From JAWXBG01 sp044375415 (lineage in GTDB: Bacteria; Bacteroidota; Bacteroidia; Flavobacteriales_D; Sanyastnellaceae), in assembly GCA_044375415.1 (NCBI GenBank), contig JBILMS010000014.1, positions 1 to 57,509 of the forward strand: 57,509 bases of DNA, written 5' to 3'. Below the pieces are notes generated by a model. It ran no database searches. It had not been told where the DNA came from and was given only the letters and a program-made list of their open reading frames with translations. Both the position numbers and the translations under genes were made by a program. Shown here piece after piece: positions 36,030 through 44,638 of the stretch (its first letter is position 1; the number at the start of each line of letters is the position of its first letter).

Positions 36030-37483
36030 TTGTTGAAGATATGCGGTGTTAAGCTGAAGCCAATTTGAAAATGTATAAAGTCTTCCTGTATTAAATTATT
36101 CTGAGTAGTTCCTCCTTGTCCATATTCAAATCCAATGTGAATTTGACTGTAGCTAAGTGATGCTTTAAGCGGCATGGAAATTCCGGCGCTCACAGCATTT
36201 TGGGCAATTGAGGTGCCATCAAAGTCTAAAAATGTTTCGGTATGTCTTACACCAAAACGGTAAGTGCTGCGTGCAAAAAGTCTTTCTTCCGAACTTTTAC
36301 TGGAGGGTTGATATTGCATTCCGAAAGATAAATTGGAGGCTTCTTTAAAGTTGCCCTTGGTTTCTTGTCCTTCAAAGAGCCATGCGTAAGTCGACCAGTC
36401 TTGGATTTCGTATTCCACGCCCATGAATAAGTTGCGATCGTAATTCCAAACGGAGTGATACGATAACCCTAATCCGATTTTCTCCGGCACATGAACACTT
36501 CCTTTTACTTCGGCGAGGTAAAAAGAGGTATCAATTGGAATTTCTGCTGTGCTAAAGAGATAATAACTCTCACCGATTTCAGAATATTTCGCGCTGAAAT
36601 CTCCACCCATAGTATAGGTCGCACCCAATGAAATGTGTGAGGCCCGATAGATCTTTTTATTTTGAACTTCTACGTGCAAAGGCATCATGTAGTGCATTCC
36701 TAATTCACCACTCACTTGCGACAAACGGGTGCTATTTGTATAACGCGAGTTTGCATAGGTGATATCATCAAAAATTACTTTGCGTATTTGCTTTACCGTT
36801 CCGAAATAATAATTCATGTTGGCACCGAAGGATAGAGAATGTGCATCGTAGGCACTGCTATCTTGTCCATTTTGATTTTTCGGACCTTTAAATAAACGGA
36901 AATAACGTGAATATCCGAAGTTGGCTTTATTAATACCTCCCTGACCTTGATAATTGTATTTTACCTGCGGACTAGTTGATGTGTCGGCAACATCGAGATT
37001 ATATCCCGTGTATGAATAGGGAGCAATTCCCATTACGATTGCCCAACGTTTGTTTTCCGGTTTAAAAGCAAAAGATATATCGTTGATTTGAGTTGATTGT
37101 TGATTCGTAGAACTATTATCATTTGTCAATTTCAAAAAACTGCTTCGGGCCGAAAATTGAAAAGTAGTTTCCCTTAGATATGCATTAGCTGCCGGATTAC
37201 CCGGATTGATTGTGTACGGATCTAAATACGACATGGTCAGGCCTCCCATTGCAAAGTGATTGGTGGCTCCAACGGGTTCGAGGCTTCCTAATCCAAAGCG
37301 CGAGTAAGGCGATAAGGAAATATTTTGCGCTTTTATGGAATTGAATCCGGCGAAAACAATCCCAACCGTTAGTAGGAACAAACGATTGGTGCTTTTGCCT
37401 TTCTGCAGAAGCTGATGACCGATTAAATGGGCGAGTAGATTGTTCAAAGGTTTATTATACAAGATTGTGTCGAAGTATTTCAT
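36002..37483 (-). CDS. Outer-membrane beta-barrel protein of unknown function
   Basis: The ATG at 37483 gives 493 residues; a TTG at 37492 is also in frame. The hydrophobic stretch (LFLLTVGIVFAGFNSIKAQ) begins about 35 residues in, so the signal sequence has an unusually long n-region. After it, ISLSPYSRFGLGSLEPVGAT and an alternating aromatic strand pattern through to FSLTPHIFNKWFLQRKYE suggest a FadL-like or porin-like barrel. Family members sit between coaX and lptC in many Bacteroidota, but no function has been shown that I know. The 5' end overlaps coaX by 29 bases and the 3' end overlaps lptC by 28. Confidence 0.8.
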   Translation of the reverse strand: MKYFDTILYNKPLNNLLAHLIGHQLLQKGKSTNRLFLLTVGIVFAGFNSIKAQNISLSPYSRFGLGSLEPVGATNHFAMGGLTMSYLDPYTINPGNPAANAYLRETTFQFSARSSFLKLTNDNSSTNQQSTQINDISFAFKPENKRWAIVMGIAPYSYTGYNLDVADTSTSPQVKYNYQGQGGINKANFGYSRYFRLFKGPKNQNGQDSSAYDAHSLSFGANMNYYFGTVKQIRKVIFDDITYANSRYTNSTRLSQVSGELGMHYMMPLHVEVQNKKIYRASHISLGATYTMGGDFSAKYSEIGESYYLFSTAEIPIDTSFYLAEVKGSVHVPEKIGLGLSYHSVWNYDRNLFMGVEYEIQDWSTYAWLFEGQETKGNFKEASNLSFGMQYQPSSKSSEERLFARSTYRFGVRHTETFLDFDGTSIAQNAVSAGISMPLKASLSYSQIHIGFEYGQGGTTQNNLIQEDFIHFQIGFSLTPHIFNKWFLQRKYE

Positions 37484-38210
37484 TAAGTCCAAAAAGCGTT
37501 AATCGCGAATGTGCAAAGGTCGTTGTTTTGAGTCCTTTCTCAAAAAAAGCCCTATCACCTCCGGTGATGTAGACGTTTGAGATTTCATTTTCACTACAAA
37601 TTTTCTTGATCATTGCTTCAACTTCCAACAAAACGGCGGTTTGTACCCCACTTCGAATAGAGTTTTCCGTGTTTTTACCGATTCCCTCAAAATCAGGGTC
37701 GATTTCTACCAATGGCAATGCATCTGTAAAGGTGTGTAAAGCTTTAAACCGAAGTTGTATTCCCGGCGAAATGGCCCCTCCTATATACGAATTCTGCAAA
37801 ACAATATTGTAGGTGATACATGTGCCGCAATCAACTACGAGACAGTTTTCTTTATTACTCAATACCCAACCTCCAACGGCATCTGCCAATCGATCGCTCC
37901 CCAAGGTTTGCGGAGTTTCGTAGGATATATGAAGAGGGATCTTTGTTTTATCCGTGAGTTTAAAAGAGGTAGTTTTCTCTTCAATCAATCGAATAAATGC
38001 ATCATCGAGCCTACGAACAGTAGATAGAATAGAATATGTAGGGCTATACGTTTCGATCAGTTCCAGTAAGCTGGTGTATGATTCTTCAGCACTACTTGTA
38101 AGCCCGAAAATAAACTCTTGGTTTTCGAAAATACCGAATTTAGTTCGTGTGTTTCCACAATCGATGATCAAATAACGTTGAGTATTTCCGCTATCCCCGC
38201 TCACTTCCAC
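37455..38210 (-). CDS. coaX: Type III pantothenate kinase
   Basis: CoaX phosphorylates pantothenate in the first step of coenzyme A synthesis. Motifs are the N-terminal phosphate loop LIIDCGNTRTKFGIFEN, TLGSDRLADAVGGWVLS, LVVDCGTCITYNIV, GGAISPGIQLRFKALHTFT and the C-terminal VYITGGDRAFF. Length is about 250 residues, normal for the family. All candidate starts are GTG; the one at 38204 forms a GTGA overlap with the gldD stop, the one at 38210 overlaps by ten bases. Confidence 0.94.
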   Translation of the reverse strand: MEVSGDSGNTQRYLIIDCGNTRTKFGIFENQEFIFGLTSSAEESYTSLLELIETYSPTYSILSTVRRLDDAFIRLIEEKTTSFKLTDKTKIPLHISYETPQTLGSDRLADAVGGWVLSNKENCLVVDCGTCITYNIVLQNSYIGGAISPGIQLRFKALHTFTDALPLVEIDPDFEGIGKNTENSIRSGVQTAVLLEVEAMIKKICSENEISNVYITGGDRAFFEKGLKTTTFAHSRLTLFGLNEILRHNLV

Positions 38211-38770
38211 TGCAGGGTATTCGTGAGGTGCATGATGTCTTCCCGTATAAATGCAAGAACCGGCGCAAGAGAATCTTGATTGGGTTTATTGTCAAAATAC
38301 AGGGCTCCGCGCAAGTAGTGATTTACACTATCCGTAAGAAAAAATTGTACCTGAGAAGCCGCTTCACCTTGAATATCGTAGATAATTCCAAACACATTTC
38401 TAGTGGTGTCCTCTATGTAGGTACGTTGAATGCCATCTGCTTTCATTTCGTGTTTAAAAGCAAATTGATAAGCATCGTCGGCGAGTTTCATGATGTTATC
38501 TTTCACGGGCAAATACGTGCAATATATGTGCGCGTTGTTTCGTGGGAAGAACAAATTGAACCAACAAGAATCAGCGGTTGAATGATCGCTGAAAACTTGT
38601 ATTTGAGAATAGGCCGGAGCTTCAAATTGAAGCGGACAATTCGCTTCAAACACATCATATTTTTTCTCCGGCAAGTCTATCCGAAAGTAGCCACGTGGCT
38701 TAGGCACGAACTCCTTTTCACATGAAGAAAGTGTCACGAGTGCCAGTAATATGATTGTCAATTTTTTCAT
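38201..38770 (-). CDS. gldD: Gliding motility lipoprotein GldD
   Basis: The 189-residue product has a lipoprotein signal (TIILLALVTLSSCEKEF, lipobox Cys at about 17) and then the GldD signature PKPRGYFRIDLPEKKYDVF. GldD is needed for gliding and type IX secretion in flavobacteria, though its precise role is unclear. The start overlaps gldE by four bases (ATGA-type), and gldE-gldD is a conserved pair. Confidence 0.94.
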   Translation of the reverse strand: MKKLTIILLALVTLSSCEKEFVPKPRGYFRIDLPEKKYDVFEANCPLQFEAPAYSQIQVFSDHSTADSCWFNLFFPRNNAHIYCTYLPVKDNIMKLADDAYQFAFKHEMKADGIQRTYIEDTTRNVFGIIYDIQGEAASQVQFFLTDSVNHYLRGALYFDNKPNQDSLAPVLAFIREDIMHLTNTLQWK

Positions 38771-40113
38771 GTAGTGCTCGCCGGTAGGGTTACTTTGATT
38801 CTCTTTATTCTTCTTTTATCAGCCGATTCAATTCTAAATTGATAGCCATGAAATAAAATGATCTCTCCCGGCGGTGGAATTTTTCCGGCTTGTTCAATTA
38901 TAAATCCTCCAAGTGAACCGCTATCGCCTTTCGCTTCTTCAAATATCGTTTCATCTTCGAGTTCAATAATCTTGTATACATCAACAAGACTTATTTTTCC
39001 CTCAAATACAAAGGTGCGATCGTCGAGTTTGGAATAGTGCAATTCATCCACATCAAACTCATCGTGTATATCGCCCACAATCTCTTCTAAAATATCTTCT
39101 AATGTAACCAGACCGGAGGTGCCGCCATATTCATCTACAACCACGGCCATGTGAATTTTCTCCTGTTTAAACTGCTGAAGTAGATCGTCGATTTTTTTGT
39201 TTTCGGGAACGAAAAAAGGAGAACGAACAAGTTCTTGCCATCGAAAGTCAGTTTCATCTAAAAAAGGTAAAAAATCTTTGATGAACAAAAATCCTTTTAT
39301 ATCATCTGAAGAAGTACCAAAAACAGGCATTCTACTATATCCTTTCTCCAAAATCGTGGTCATTACATCGGCAGAAGATGCGTGCTCATAGACACCTATA
39401 ATCTCCGTTCTTGATGTCATAATCTGACCCACTTCCTTGGCTCCAAAAGTGACGATACCCTCAAGGATTTTGTGCTCCTCAACAGTGCGATTATCATCTG
39501 CGGTCAATTCTAATGCATGCCCCAACTCATCCACTGAAATATTAGGTGAACTTCTTTTACGAAGCTGATTTTCTAAAAGCTTTGAAGTACTCATCAAAAA
39601 CAAAGCAAACGGCTTCATGACGTATCGAATAGCCGAAATGGGCATGGCCATAAATCGAGCAGTTTGCAAATTGTTTCCTGTTGCATAAACCTTAGGAATC
39701 ACTTCACCAAAAAGAACGAGGACAAAAGTGATTGCAACAACATTGATGAAGAAAATAGTGAGCTCAGCATACTCGTCCGGTGGGAAGAAAGTCTCCGATA
39801 ATTGTGTGCATAATAACACAATCATGATGTTTACCGCATTGTTGGCAATGAGTATGCTGGCAAGTAATCTACGGGGTGCTTCTTCTTTATCCGGATCTTC
39901 GAGCATTGTGATAATGCGTTTGCTCGTATTGTCTTTTGCTTCTCGCAGATTCTCTTTTTGAGAGGGCGATAGTGAAAACAAGGCCACTTCAGAGCTTGAA
40001 ATAAGAGCGCTGCACACCAATAAAAGAAGTACGAGAGCAATGAGCCCCGAATTTTGCAGGAAACCTGTTAGAAAAATATGTTGGAATAAATCGCTACTGA
40101 CGGAGGGGTCCAA
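38767..40113 (-). CDS. gldE: Gliding motility protein GldE (CNNM/CBS family)
   Basis: The 448-residue product starts at TTG 40113; no ATG lies in frame near the expected N-terminus. A CNNM membrane domain (about 20-200; LIALVLLLLVCSALISSSEV) is followed by a CBS pair with VVVDEYGGTSGLVTLEDILE and a CorC_HlyC domain with SGSLGGFIIEQAGKIPPPGE. In flavobacteria GldE partly replaces or supports GldD. Position between ssb and gldD supports the name over a generic CorC. It shares architecture with the 33960-35240 gene. Confidence 0.92.
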   Translation of the reverse strand: MDPSVSSDLFQHIFLTGFLQNSGLIALVLLLLVCSALISSSEVALFSLSPSQKENLREAKDNTSKRIITMLEDPDKEEAPRRLLASILIANNAVNIMIVLLCTQLSETFFPPDEYAELTIFFINVVAITFVLVLFGEVIPKVYATGNNLQTARFMAMPISAIRYVMKPFALFLMSTSKLLENQLRKRSSPNISVDELGHALELTADDNRTVEEHKILEGIVTFGAKEVGQIMTSRTEIIGVYEHASSADVMTTILEKGYSRMPVFGTSSDDIKGFLFIKDFLPFLDETDFRWQELVRSPFFVPENKKIDDLLQQFKQEKIHMAVVVDEYGGTSGLVTLEDILEEIVGDIHDEFDVDELHYSKLDDRTFVFEGKISLVDVYKIIELEDETIFEEAKGDSGSLGGFIIEQAGKIPPPGEIILFHGYQFRIESADKRRIKRIKVTLPASTT

Positions 40114-40144
40114 AGTCGGAGGTATTGGTTAATACAGGGCGCAA

Positions 40145-40594
40145 TTAGAATGGAAGATCATCCTCAGGTTGCTCCGGAAAAGGAGTAGCCGAAGGCGTTA
40201 CGTTGTGTGGTTCTGCACTTGGCTGGCTTTGTGAATTGCCACCGGTATTTCCGGCAGAACCCAGCAAAACCAAATCCGATACAACAACTTCTGTTATGTA
40301 TTTAGTTTCACCTTCTTTTGTTTGATAACTGCGAGTTCTTAGTTTTCCTTCGAGGTATACTTGTTTTCCTTTATGAAGATATTGCTGAGCAATTTTGGCA
40401 AGTCCTGAACTTCTAATTACCACATTATGCCAATCGGTAGGTAAGTCAACGCGTTGGTTTTTTTCCCGGTCGTAATAACTTTCTTGAGTTGCTATAGAAA
40501 ATTGAGCAATCATCCCGCCCCCTTCGAAAGTTTTTATTTCAGGATCGCGGCCCAGATTACCCACCAAAATCACTTTGTTTATACTTCCAGCCAT
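40145..40594 (-). CDS. ssb: Single-stranded DNA-binding protein
   Basis: The 149-residue product has an OB fold (about 1-108; MAGSINKVILVGNLGRDPEI, TDWHNVVIRSSGLAKIAQQY, LEGKLRTRSYQTKEG), a Gln/Ser/Pro-rich linker and the acidic tip EDDLPF that recruits partner repair proteins. It lies between mutY and gldE, a conserved arrangement in Bacteroidota. Confidence 0.96.
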   Translation of the reverse strand: MAGSINKVILVGNLGRDPEIKTFEGGGMIAQFSIATQESYYDREKNQRVDLPTDWHNVVIRSSGLAKIAQQYLHKGKQVYLEGKLRTRSYQTKEGETKYITEVVVSDLVLLGSAGNTGGNSQSQPSAEPHNVTPSATPFPEQPEDDLPF

Positions 40595-40704
40595 GTTCGC
40601 TTATTATTCAAATCAAATGAGGGTCAAACCTACAAGAATTTTCGCGATTTTCCGTGATTTTGGGTCGGAATAGATATCAGACCTAAAATTTACGAATACA
40701 GCAC

Positions 40705-41742
40705 TTATTCTTCCATGATCTTTTCCATAAGTCGAGAAACGGCATAGGACGAGAGATTTTCCGGGCTGGTTTTTACCCAATGCAAAGGAATTCTCTCGGT
40801 TGATTGCAGTTTCACCTCTATAACCCGGGCCGAAATGTCTCGATGACTCAGGATATGCCGGTATTCACGATTTTTCCAGAGGATAGATTTGATTGGTATA
40901 CCCAGTCCTGTCAGGTATTCTGATATCTCTTCTTGATTTTTTTCGGTAAAAGACTCCAAGGAGGGAAATTCGAAAAGATTCCTCCAAATCCCCGGTTCTA
41001 TGCGTTTGCGGAGGTAGTAATTTTCCCCGGCCTCTACCCTGAAGTAGTAGATAAATAGTTTTCGCACCTCTTTTTTGGGAGTTTTTATGGGCAGGGAATC
41101 CACCATATTATGGCCAAGAGCATAACATCCGGCCGATAAAGGGCATTGAGTGCATTGCGGATTTTGAGGGGTGCAGAGCAATGCTCCAAATTCCATCATG
41201 GCTTGATTGAAGTCGCCAGGATTGCTTTTTGGCACCAAACTATTGGCGATCTGGTTAATTTTTTTCTTACCAATGACTGAATCTACGGCTTCTTTCACCC
41301 CAAAAAAGCGACTGATAACCCTATTTACATTGCCATCTACCACGGCTACTTGCTCACCGAAACAGATGGACGCGATGGCAGCAGCTGTGTATGGTCCGAT
41401 TCCCTTGAATTTTTCTAATTCACCTGCTGTTTCCGGAAATTTACCCTTGAGCGTAGTTGAAATGACTTTGGCCGTGTGGTGCATATTTCTCGCCCTAGAA
41501 TAATACCCAAGTCCTTGCCAGAGCTTCAGCACATCTTCTTCAGGAGCATTCGCCAAATCCTGTATAGTCGGAAAAGTTTCTACGAAAGCATGATAATAGG
41601 AAAGGCCTTGAGCCACGCGTGTTTGCTGTAGGATAACCTCTGAAAGCCACACTCGATAGGCTTCCGAATTTTTTCGCCAAGGCAAATCACGTTTATTCGC
41701 GGAATACCAATGCAGAAGGAGGTATGCAAAATCACTTTTCAT
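40705..41742 (-). CDS. mutY: A/G-specific adenine DNA glycosylase
   Basis: MutY removes adenine paired with 8-oxoguanine. The 345-residue product has the catalytic Glu segment VWLSEVILQQTRV, the helix-hairpin-helix KFKGIGPYTAAAIASI, the catalytic Asp in VVDGNVNRVISR and the [4Fe-4S] cluster ligands C-x6-C-x2-C-x5-C in CTPQNPQCTQCPLSAGC. The C-terminal NUDIX-like domain is shorter than in E. coli. It is first in the minus-strand operon and divergent from the HU gene. Confidence 0.96.
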   Translation of the reverse strand: MKSDFAYLLLHWYSANKRDLPWRKNSEAYRVWLSEVILQQTRVAQGLSYYHAFVETFPTIQDLANAPEEDVLKLWQGLGYYSRARNMHHTAKVISTTLKGKFPETAGELEKFKGIGPYTAAAIASICFGEQVAVVDGNVNRVISRFFGVKEAVDSVIGKKKINQIANSLVPKSNPGDFNQAMMEFGALLCTPQNPQCTQCPLSAGCYALGHNMVDSLPIKTPKKEVRKLFIYYFRVEAGENYYLRKRIEPGIWRNLFEFPSLESFTEKNQEEISEYLTGLGIPIKSILWKNREYRHILSHRDISARVIEVKLQSTERIPLHWVKTSPENLSSYAVSRLMEKIMEE

Positions 41743-41785
41743 AACGCTTTTTGGTAGCTTCGAGGCTATTTGGGTTGAAAGTTGG

Positions 41786-41793
41786 CAAAGTTA
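41786..41793 (-). promoter_or_regulatory. Candidate -7 box for mutY
   Basis: On the minus strand TAacTTTG matches the Bacteroidota -7 consensus TAnnTTTG, 44 bases before the mutY ATG. No TTTG at the usual -33 spacing was found, so support is weak. Confidence 0.35.
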
Positions 41794-41839
41794 TCTGCCG
41801 CGATTCAACTAAAAATATTGATTTTCAAAAGGTGATGGT

Positions 41840-41869
41840 TTGTTTTTAGAGAAACGGACGTATATTTGC
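41840..41869 (+). promoter_or_regulatory. Bacteroidota-type promoter of the HU gene
   Basis: TTTG at 41840-41843 and TAtaTTTG at 41862-41869 are 18 bases apart, matching the -33 TTTG / -7 TAnnTTTG pattern. The HU start is 51 bases downstream. Confidence 0.7.
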
Positions 41870-41920
41870 CGCCCCAATTTTTGGAGCTAACAGGAACGTT
41901 AACACAATTATTATAGAAAA

Positions 41921-42226
41921 ATGACAAAGGCGGATATTGTATCTGAGATTTCAGCAAAGACAGGCATGGACAAGGCGGATGTGCTAGTGGTAGTAGAGGC
42001 TTTTATGGCTTCAGTAAAAAATTCCTTGGAGAAAGGCGAAAACGTTTATCTCCGTGGATTTGGAAGTTTTATTAATAAAAAGCGTGCTCAGAAGTTGGGA
42101 CGTAACATCCTTGCGAAAACCCAGGTGGTAATTCCGGCTCATTACATTCCGGCTTTCAAACCTGCTCGTGAGTTCATGGACTCTGTAAAATTGAAAGTGA
42201 AAACAGCTGAGGTGGCCAATGCCTAA
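41921..42226 (+). CDS. HU/IHF family DNA-binding protein
   Basis: The 101-residue product matches the family: MTKADIVSEISAKTGMDKAD, the arm base YLRGFGSFINKKRAQKLGRN and the late FKPAREFMDSVK. It bends and packages DNA as a dimer. The divergent mutY and downstream rng form a conserved Bacteroidota neighbourhood. Its 3' end overlaps the TPR gene by eight bases. Confidence 0.95.
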   Translation: MTKADIVSEISAKTGMDKADVLVVVEAFMASVKNSLEKGENVYLRGFGSFINKKRAQKLGRNILAKTQVVIPAHYIPAFKPAREFMDSVKLKVKTAEVANA

Positions 42227-42806
42227 GGGTAAGTTGGCGATCGCACTGCTTGTTTGTATTGCATTGTTCGTTCTTTTTTTAATGTTGCCTAAACAGCCCG
42301 GTTCAGTGCGAGAGAATAGTATTCTCAAAGCTGATCCGGATTCCTTGAAACTCGCCGAAGCAATTGCGATGGCGAATGGACCTAACGGGATGCAAGCTGC
42401 ATTGGCCTTCAGAGATATTGTCGCTAAAGACAGTACAAACGTAGAAGCCCACTATTGGTTGGGTGTTCTCTCTGTAAGGTCGCAGCAGATAGATAAAGCC
42501 ATCAACAGGTACGAAAAGGTTATAAACCTGGACAGCACCTACATGAAGGCTTATCTGGATCTCGGAGGAATATACATGGAACAAGGAGACAATGAAAAGG
42601 CTTTGACATACTTCAACCGGAGTGTAAGAGTGGATTCCACTTTTGTATATGGGTTGGTTTTCAAAGCAAGATGCTTGGAACTGTCGGATAGCCTTAATGA
42701 GGCCTTATCGACCTACCGGCAAGTTTTAAGGCACACGAACGACACAGCAATTGTGAAACCTGTGACAGAATTTATATCAAATATTAATAAAAAATTAATC
42801 CCGTAG
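42219..42806 (+). CDS. Membrane-anchored TPR protein
   Basis: The 195-residue product has an N-terminal membrane segment (about 5-22, KLAIALLVCIALFVLFLML) and then three to four TPR units: AHYWLGVLSVRSQQIDKAIN, AYLDLGGIYMEQGDNEKALT and GLVFKARCLELSDSLNEALS. TPRs serve as protein-binding scaffolds; the partner is unknown. It overlaps the HU gene and is four bases from the small basic gene, so it is probably co-translated with them. Confidence 0.85.
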   Translation: MPKGKLAIALLVCIALFVLFLMLPKQPGSVRENSILKADPDSLKLAEAIAMANGPNGMQAALAFRDIVAKDSTNVEAHYWLGVLSVRSQQIDKAINRYEKVINLDSTYMKAYLDLGGIYMEQGDNEKALTYFNRSVRVDSTFVYGLVFKARCLELSDSLNEALSTYRQVLRHTNDTAIVKPVTEFISNINKKLIP

Positions 42807-42810
42807 TATC

Positions 42811-42906
42811 ATGCCTTGCGGTAAAAAGAGAAAGAGACATAAGATGGCAACCCACAAAAGGAAGAAGCGCCTTCGGAAGAACAGGCACAAGAAAAAAGTG
42901 CGGTAG
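42811..42906 (+). CDS. 31-residue basic protein, AURKAIP1/COX24 (mS38-like) type
   Basis: This ORF reads MPCGKKRKRHKMATHKRKKR and continues LRKNRHKKKVR, so about two thirds of its residues are Lys, Arg or His. Tiny proteins with this K/R/H pattern are conserved in Bacteroidota and annotated as AURKAIP1/COX24-domain proteins, a family whose mitochondrial member is ribosomal protein mS38. Likeness to the mS38 C-terminus suggests ribosome or RNA binding; this is inference. It lies four bases after the TPR stop and upstream of rng, an RNA-processing gene. It is too short for most gene finders. Confidence 0.8.
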   Translation: MPCGKKRKRHKMATHKRKKRLRKNRHKKKVR

Positions 42907-43045
42907 TAATTACCCTTTTTTCGGTTTCCTTTATTGAGGGATATGTCCATCCTGCGAGCGGTCTCCAGACCATTCGCGGGTGGTTCATGTCTATGCGTAT
43001 GAAGCATTGCGCTTTGTACTTATCCTAATCTTATAAGTCAGAATT

Positions 43046-44599
43046 GTGAATGCAGAGTTGGTGATAAACTCGACCCCCACCGGGGTCGACATTGCACTAT
43101 TGCATGATCGTGCCCTAATCGAATTACATCGAGAAGTGCGCAATCAGCAGTATGGTGTCGGTGATGTTTACCTAGGAAGAGTGAGAAAACTCATTCCGCA
43201 CCTCAATGCCTGTTTTGTGGATGTAGGCTACGACAAAGACGCCTTCCTTCACTACCAGGATTTGGGTCCTCAGTTTGCGTCTATGAATGCCTTCGCCCGA
43301 AAGGTGATGGGCGGTCAACAGGACTCAGCCGATTTGGCGGGTTTTCAACTGCTTCCCGATATAAGCAAAGACGGAAAAATCAAAGATGCCGTTGGTCATG
43401 GTTATGTTATTCCTGTGCAAATTGCCAAGGAACCAATCAGCGCCAAAGGCCCTCGACTTACATCCGAAATCACCATTGCCGGTAGGTATCTTGTTTTAGT
43501 TCCTTTTTCCAATAAAGTATCTCTTTCGAGCCGAATATTAGAAGATGAAGAGCGCAGTCGCCTGCGCGATCTCATGCACAAAATTCGTCCGGCGAACATG
43601 GGCGTGATTATTCGTACGCAAGCGGAAGGAAAAAAGATTAGCGAGCTCGATGCCGACCTAACCGACCTCGTTGAAAGGTGGGGAGAGATGTTCAAAGCCT
43701 TAAAAATGGCTCGCGCTCCCCAACGTGTTTTGGGTGAATTAGATAAGACTTCAACGGTTCTTCGCGATCTGTTGAATGCCGATTTCTCCAATATTCATGT
43801 GAATGATGAAACTGTAGCGGCAGATGTTAAGAGTTATCTTAAGGCCAATGCACCTGAGAAAGAGAATATTCTAAAGATTCACAAGACGGTTGATTTGTTT
43901 GATGCATTCAATGTGCATCGTCAAATTAAAGCTTCTTTTGGAAAGCAAGTAAATCTTAAAAGTGGTGCATATCTTATCGTGGAACACACGGAGGCCATGC
44001 ACGTTATCGACGTGAATAGCGGTAATCGCAAAAATGCCACGGTAAAGGATCAGGAAGAAAATGCGCTGCAGACCAATATTGAATGCGCAAAAGAAATTGC
44101 CCGTGTCATGCGTTTGCGCGATATGGGTGGAATTATATGCATCGACTTTATCGATATGCAGAATCGCGAAAATCAGCGCAAATTGCATGATGCTCTTCGC
44201 GATTTTATGAAGGCCGATAAAGCCAAACACAACGTTCTCGCTCCAAGTAAATTTGGTGTTATCGAAATTACTCGCGAACGTGTTCGTCCGGTTACCAAAG
44301 TAACTACCACAGAAAGGTGTCCGAGTTGCGATGGAAAAGGCGTTGTGCAGGCCAGTATTCTTTTCACCGATGAGATGGAGAACAGCCTTCGTTTTCTAAA
44401 AGAAGAAGGCAATCATACTAGTCTGCGCCTGAGCGTACATCCCATGGTTGAAGCTTATCTCACAAAAGGTTTTTGGAACAATACTCTTAAAACCTGGAGA
44501 AAAAAATACGGTATCAAATTGCAACTGGAAGCGGCTTCTTCACTTCAACTATTGGAATATCATTTTTATGATGCGATAGGAGAGGAGATTAATTTGTAG
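43046..44599 (+). CDS. rng: Ribonuclease E/G family endoribonuclease
   Basis: The 517-residue product starts at GTG 43046. An S1-like RNA-binding region (about 30-130; VGDVYLGRVRKLIPHLNACF, VDVGYDKDAFLH) precedes the catalytic domain with the Mg ligands in HVIDVNSGNRKNAT and MGGIICIDFIDM. A zinc-link motif, CPSCDGKG, joins dimer halves. It cuts single-stranded RNA in rRNA maturation and mRNA decay. It lacks the long RNase E scaffold tail, hence RNase G-like. Confidence 0.95.
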   Translation: MNAELVINSTPTGVDIALLHDRALIELHREVRNQQYGVGDVYLGRVRKLIPHLNACFVDVGYDKDAFLHYQDLGPQFASMNAFARKVMGGQQDSADLAGFQLLPDISKDGKIKDAVGHGYVIPVQIAKEPISAKGPRLTSEITIAGRYLVLVPFSNKVSLSSRILEDEERSRLRDLMHKIRPANMGVIIRTQAEGKKISELDADLTDLVERWGEMFKALKMARAPQRVLGELDKTSTVLRDLLNADFSNIHVNDETVAADVKSYLKANAPEKENILKIHKTVDLFDAFNVHRQIKASFGKQVNLKSGAYLIVEHTEAMHVIDVNSGNRKNATVKDQEENALQTNIECAKEIARVMRLRDMGGIICIDFIDMQNRENQRKLHDALRDFMKADKAKHNVLAPSKFGVIEITRERVRPVTKVTTTERCPSCDGKGVVQASILFTDEMENSLRFLKEEGNHTSLRLSVHPMVEAYLTKGFWNNTLKTWRKKYGIKLQLEAASSLQLLEYHFYDAIGEEINL

Positions 44600-44606
44600 C
44601 TTGTAA

Positions 44607-44627
44607 AACGATTCTATTTCAATCGTT
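44607..44627. terminator. Weak hairpin between rng and HD gene
   Basis: aacgatt and aatcgtt form a seven-pair stem with a seven-base loop in the 39-base gap between convergent genes. It has no strong U run, so its role as a terminator is uncertain. Confidence 0.35.
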
Positions 44628-44638
44628 ATCTAAGGGCT

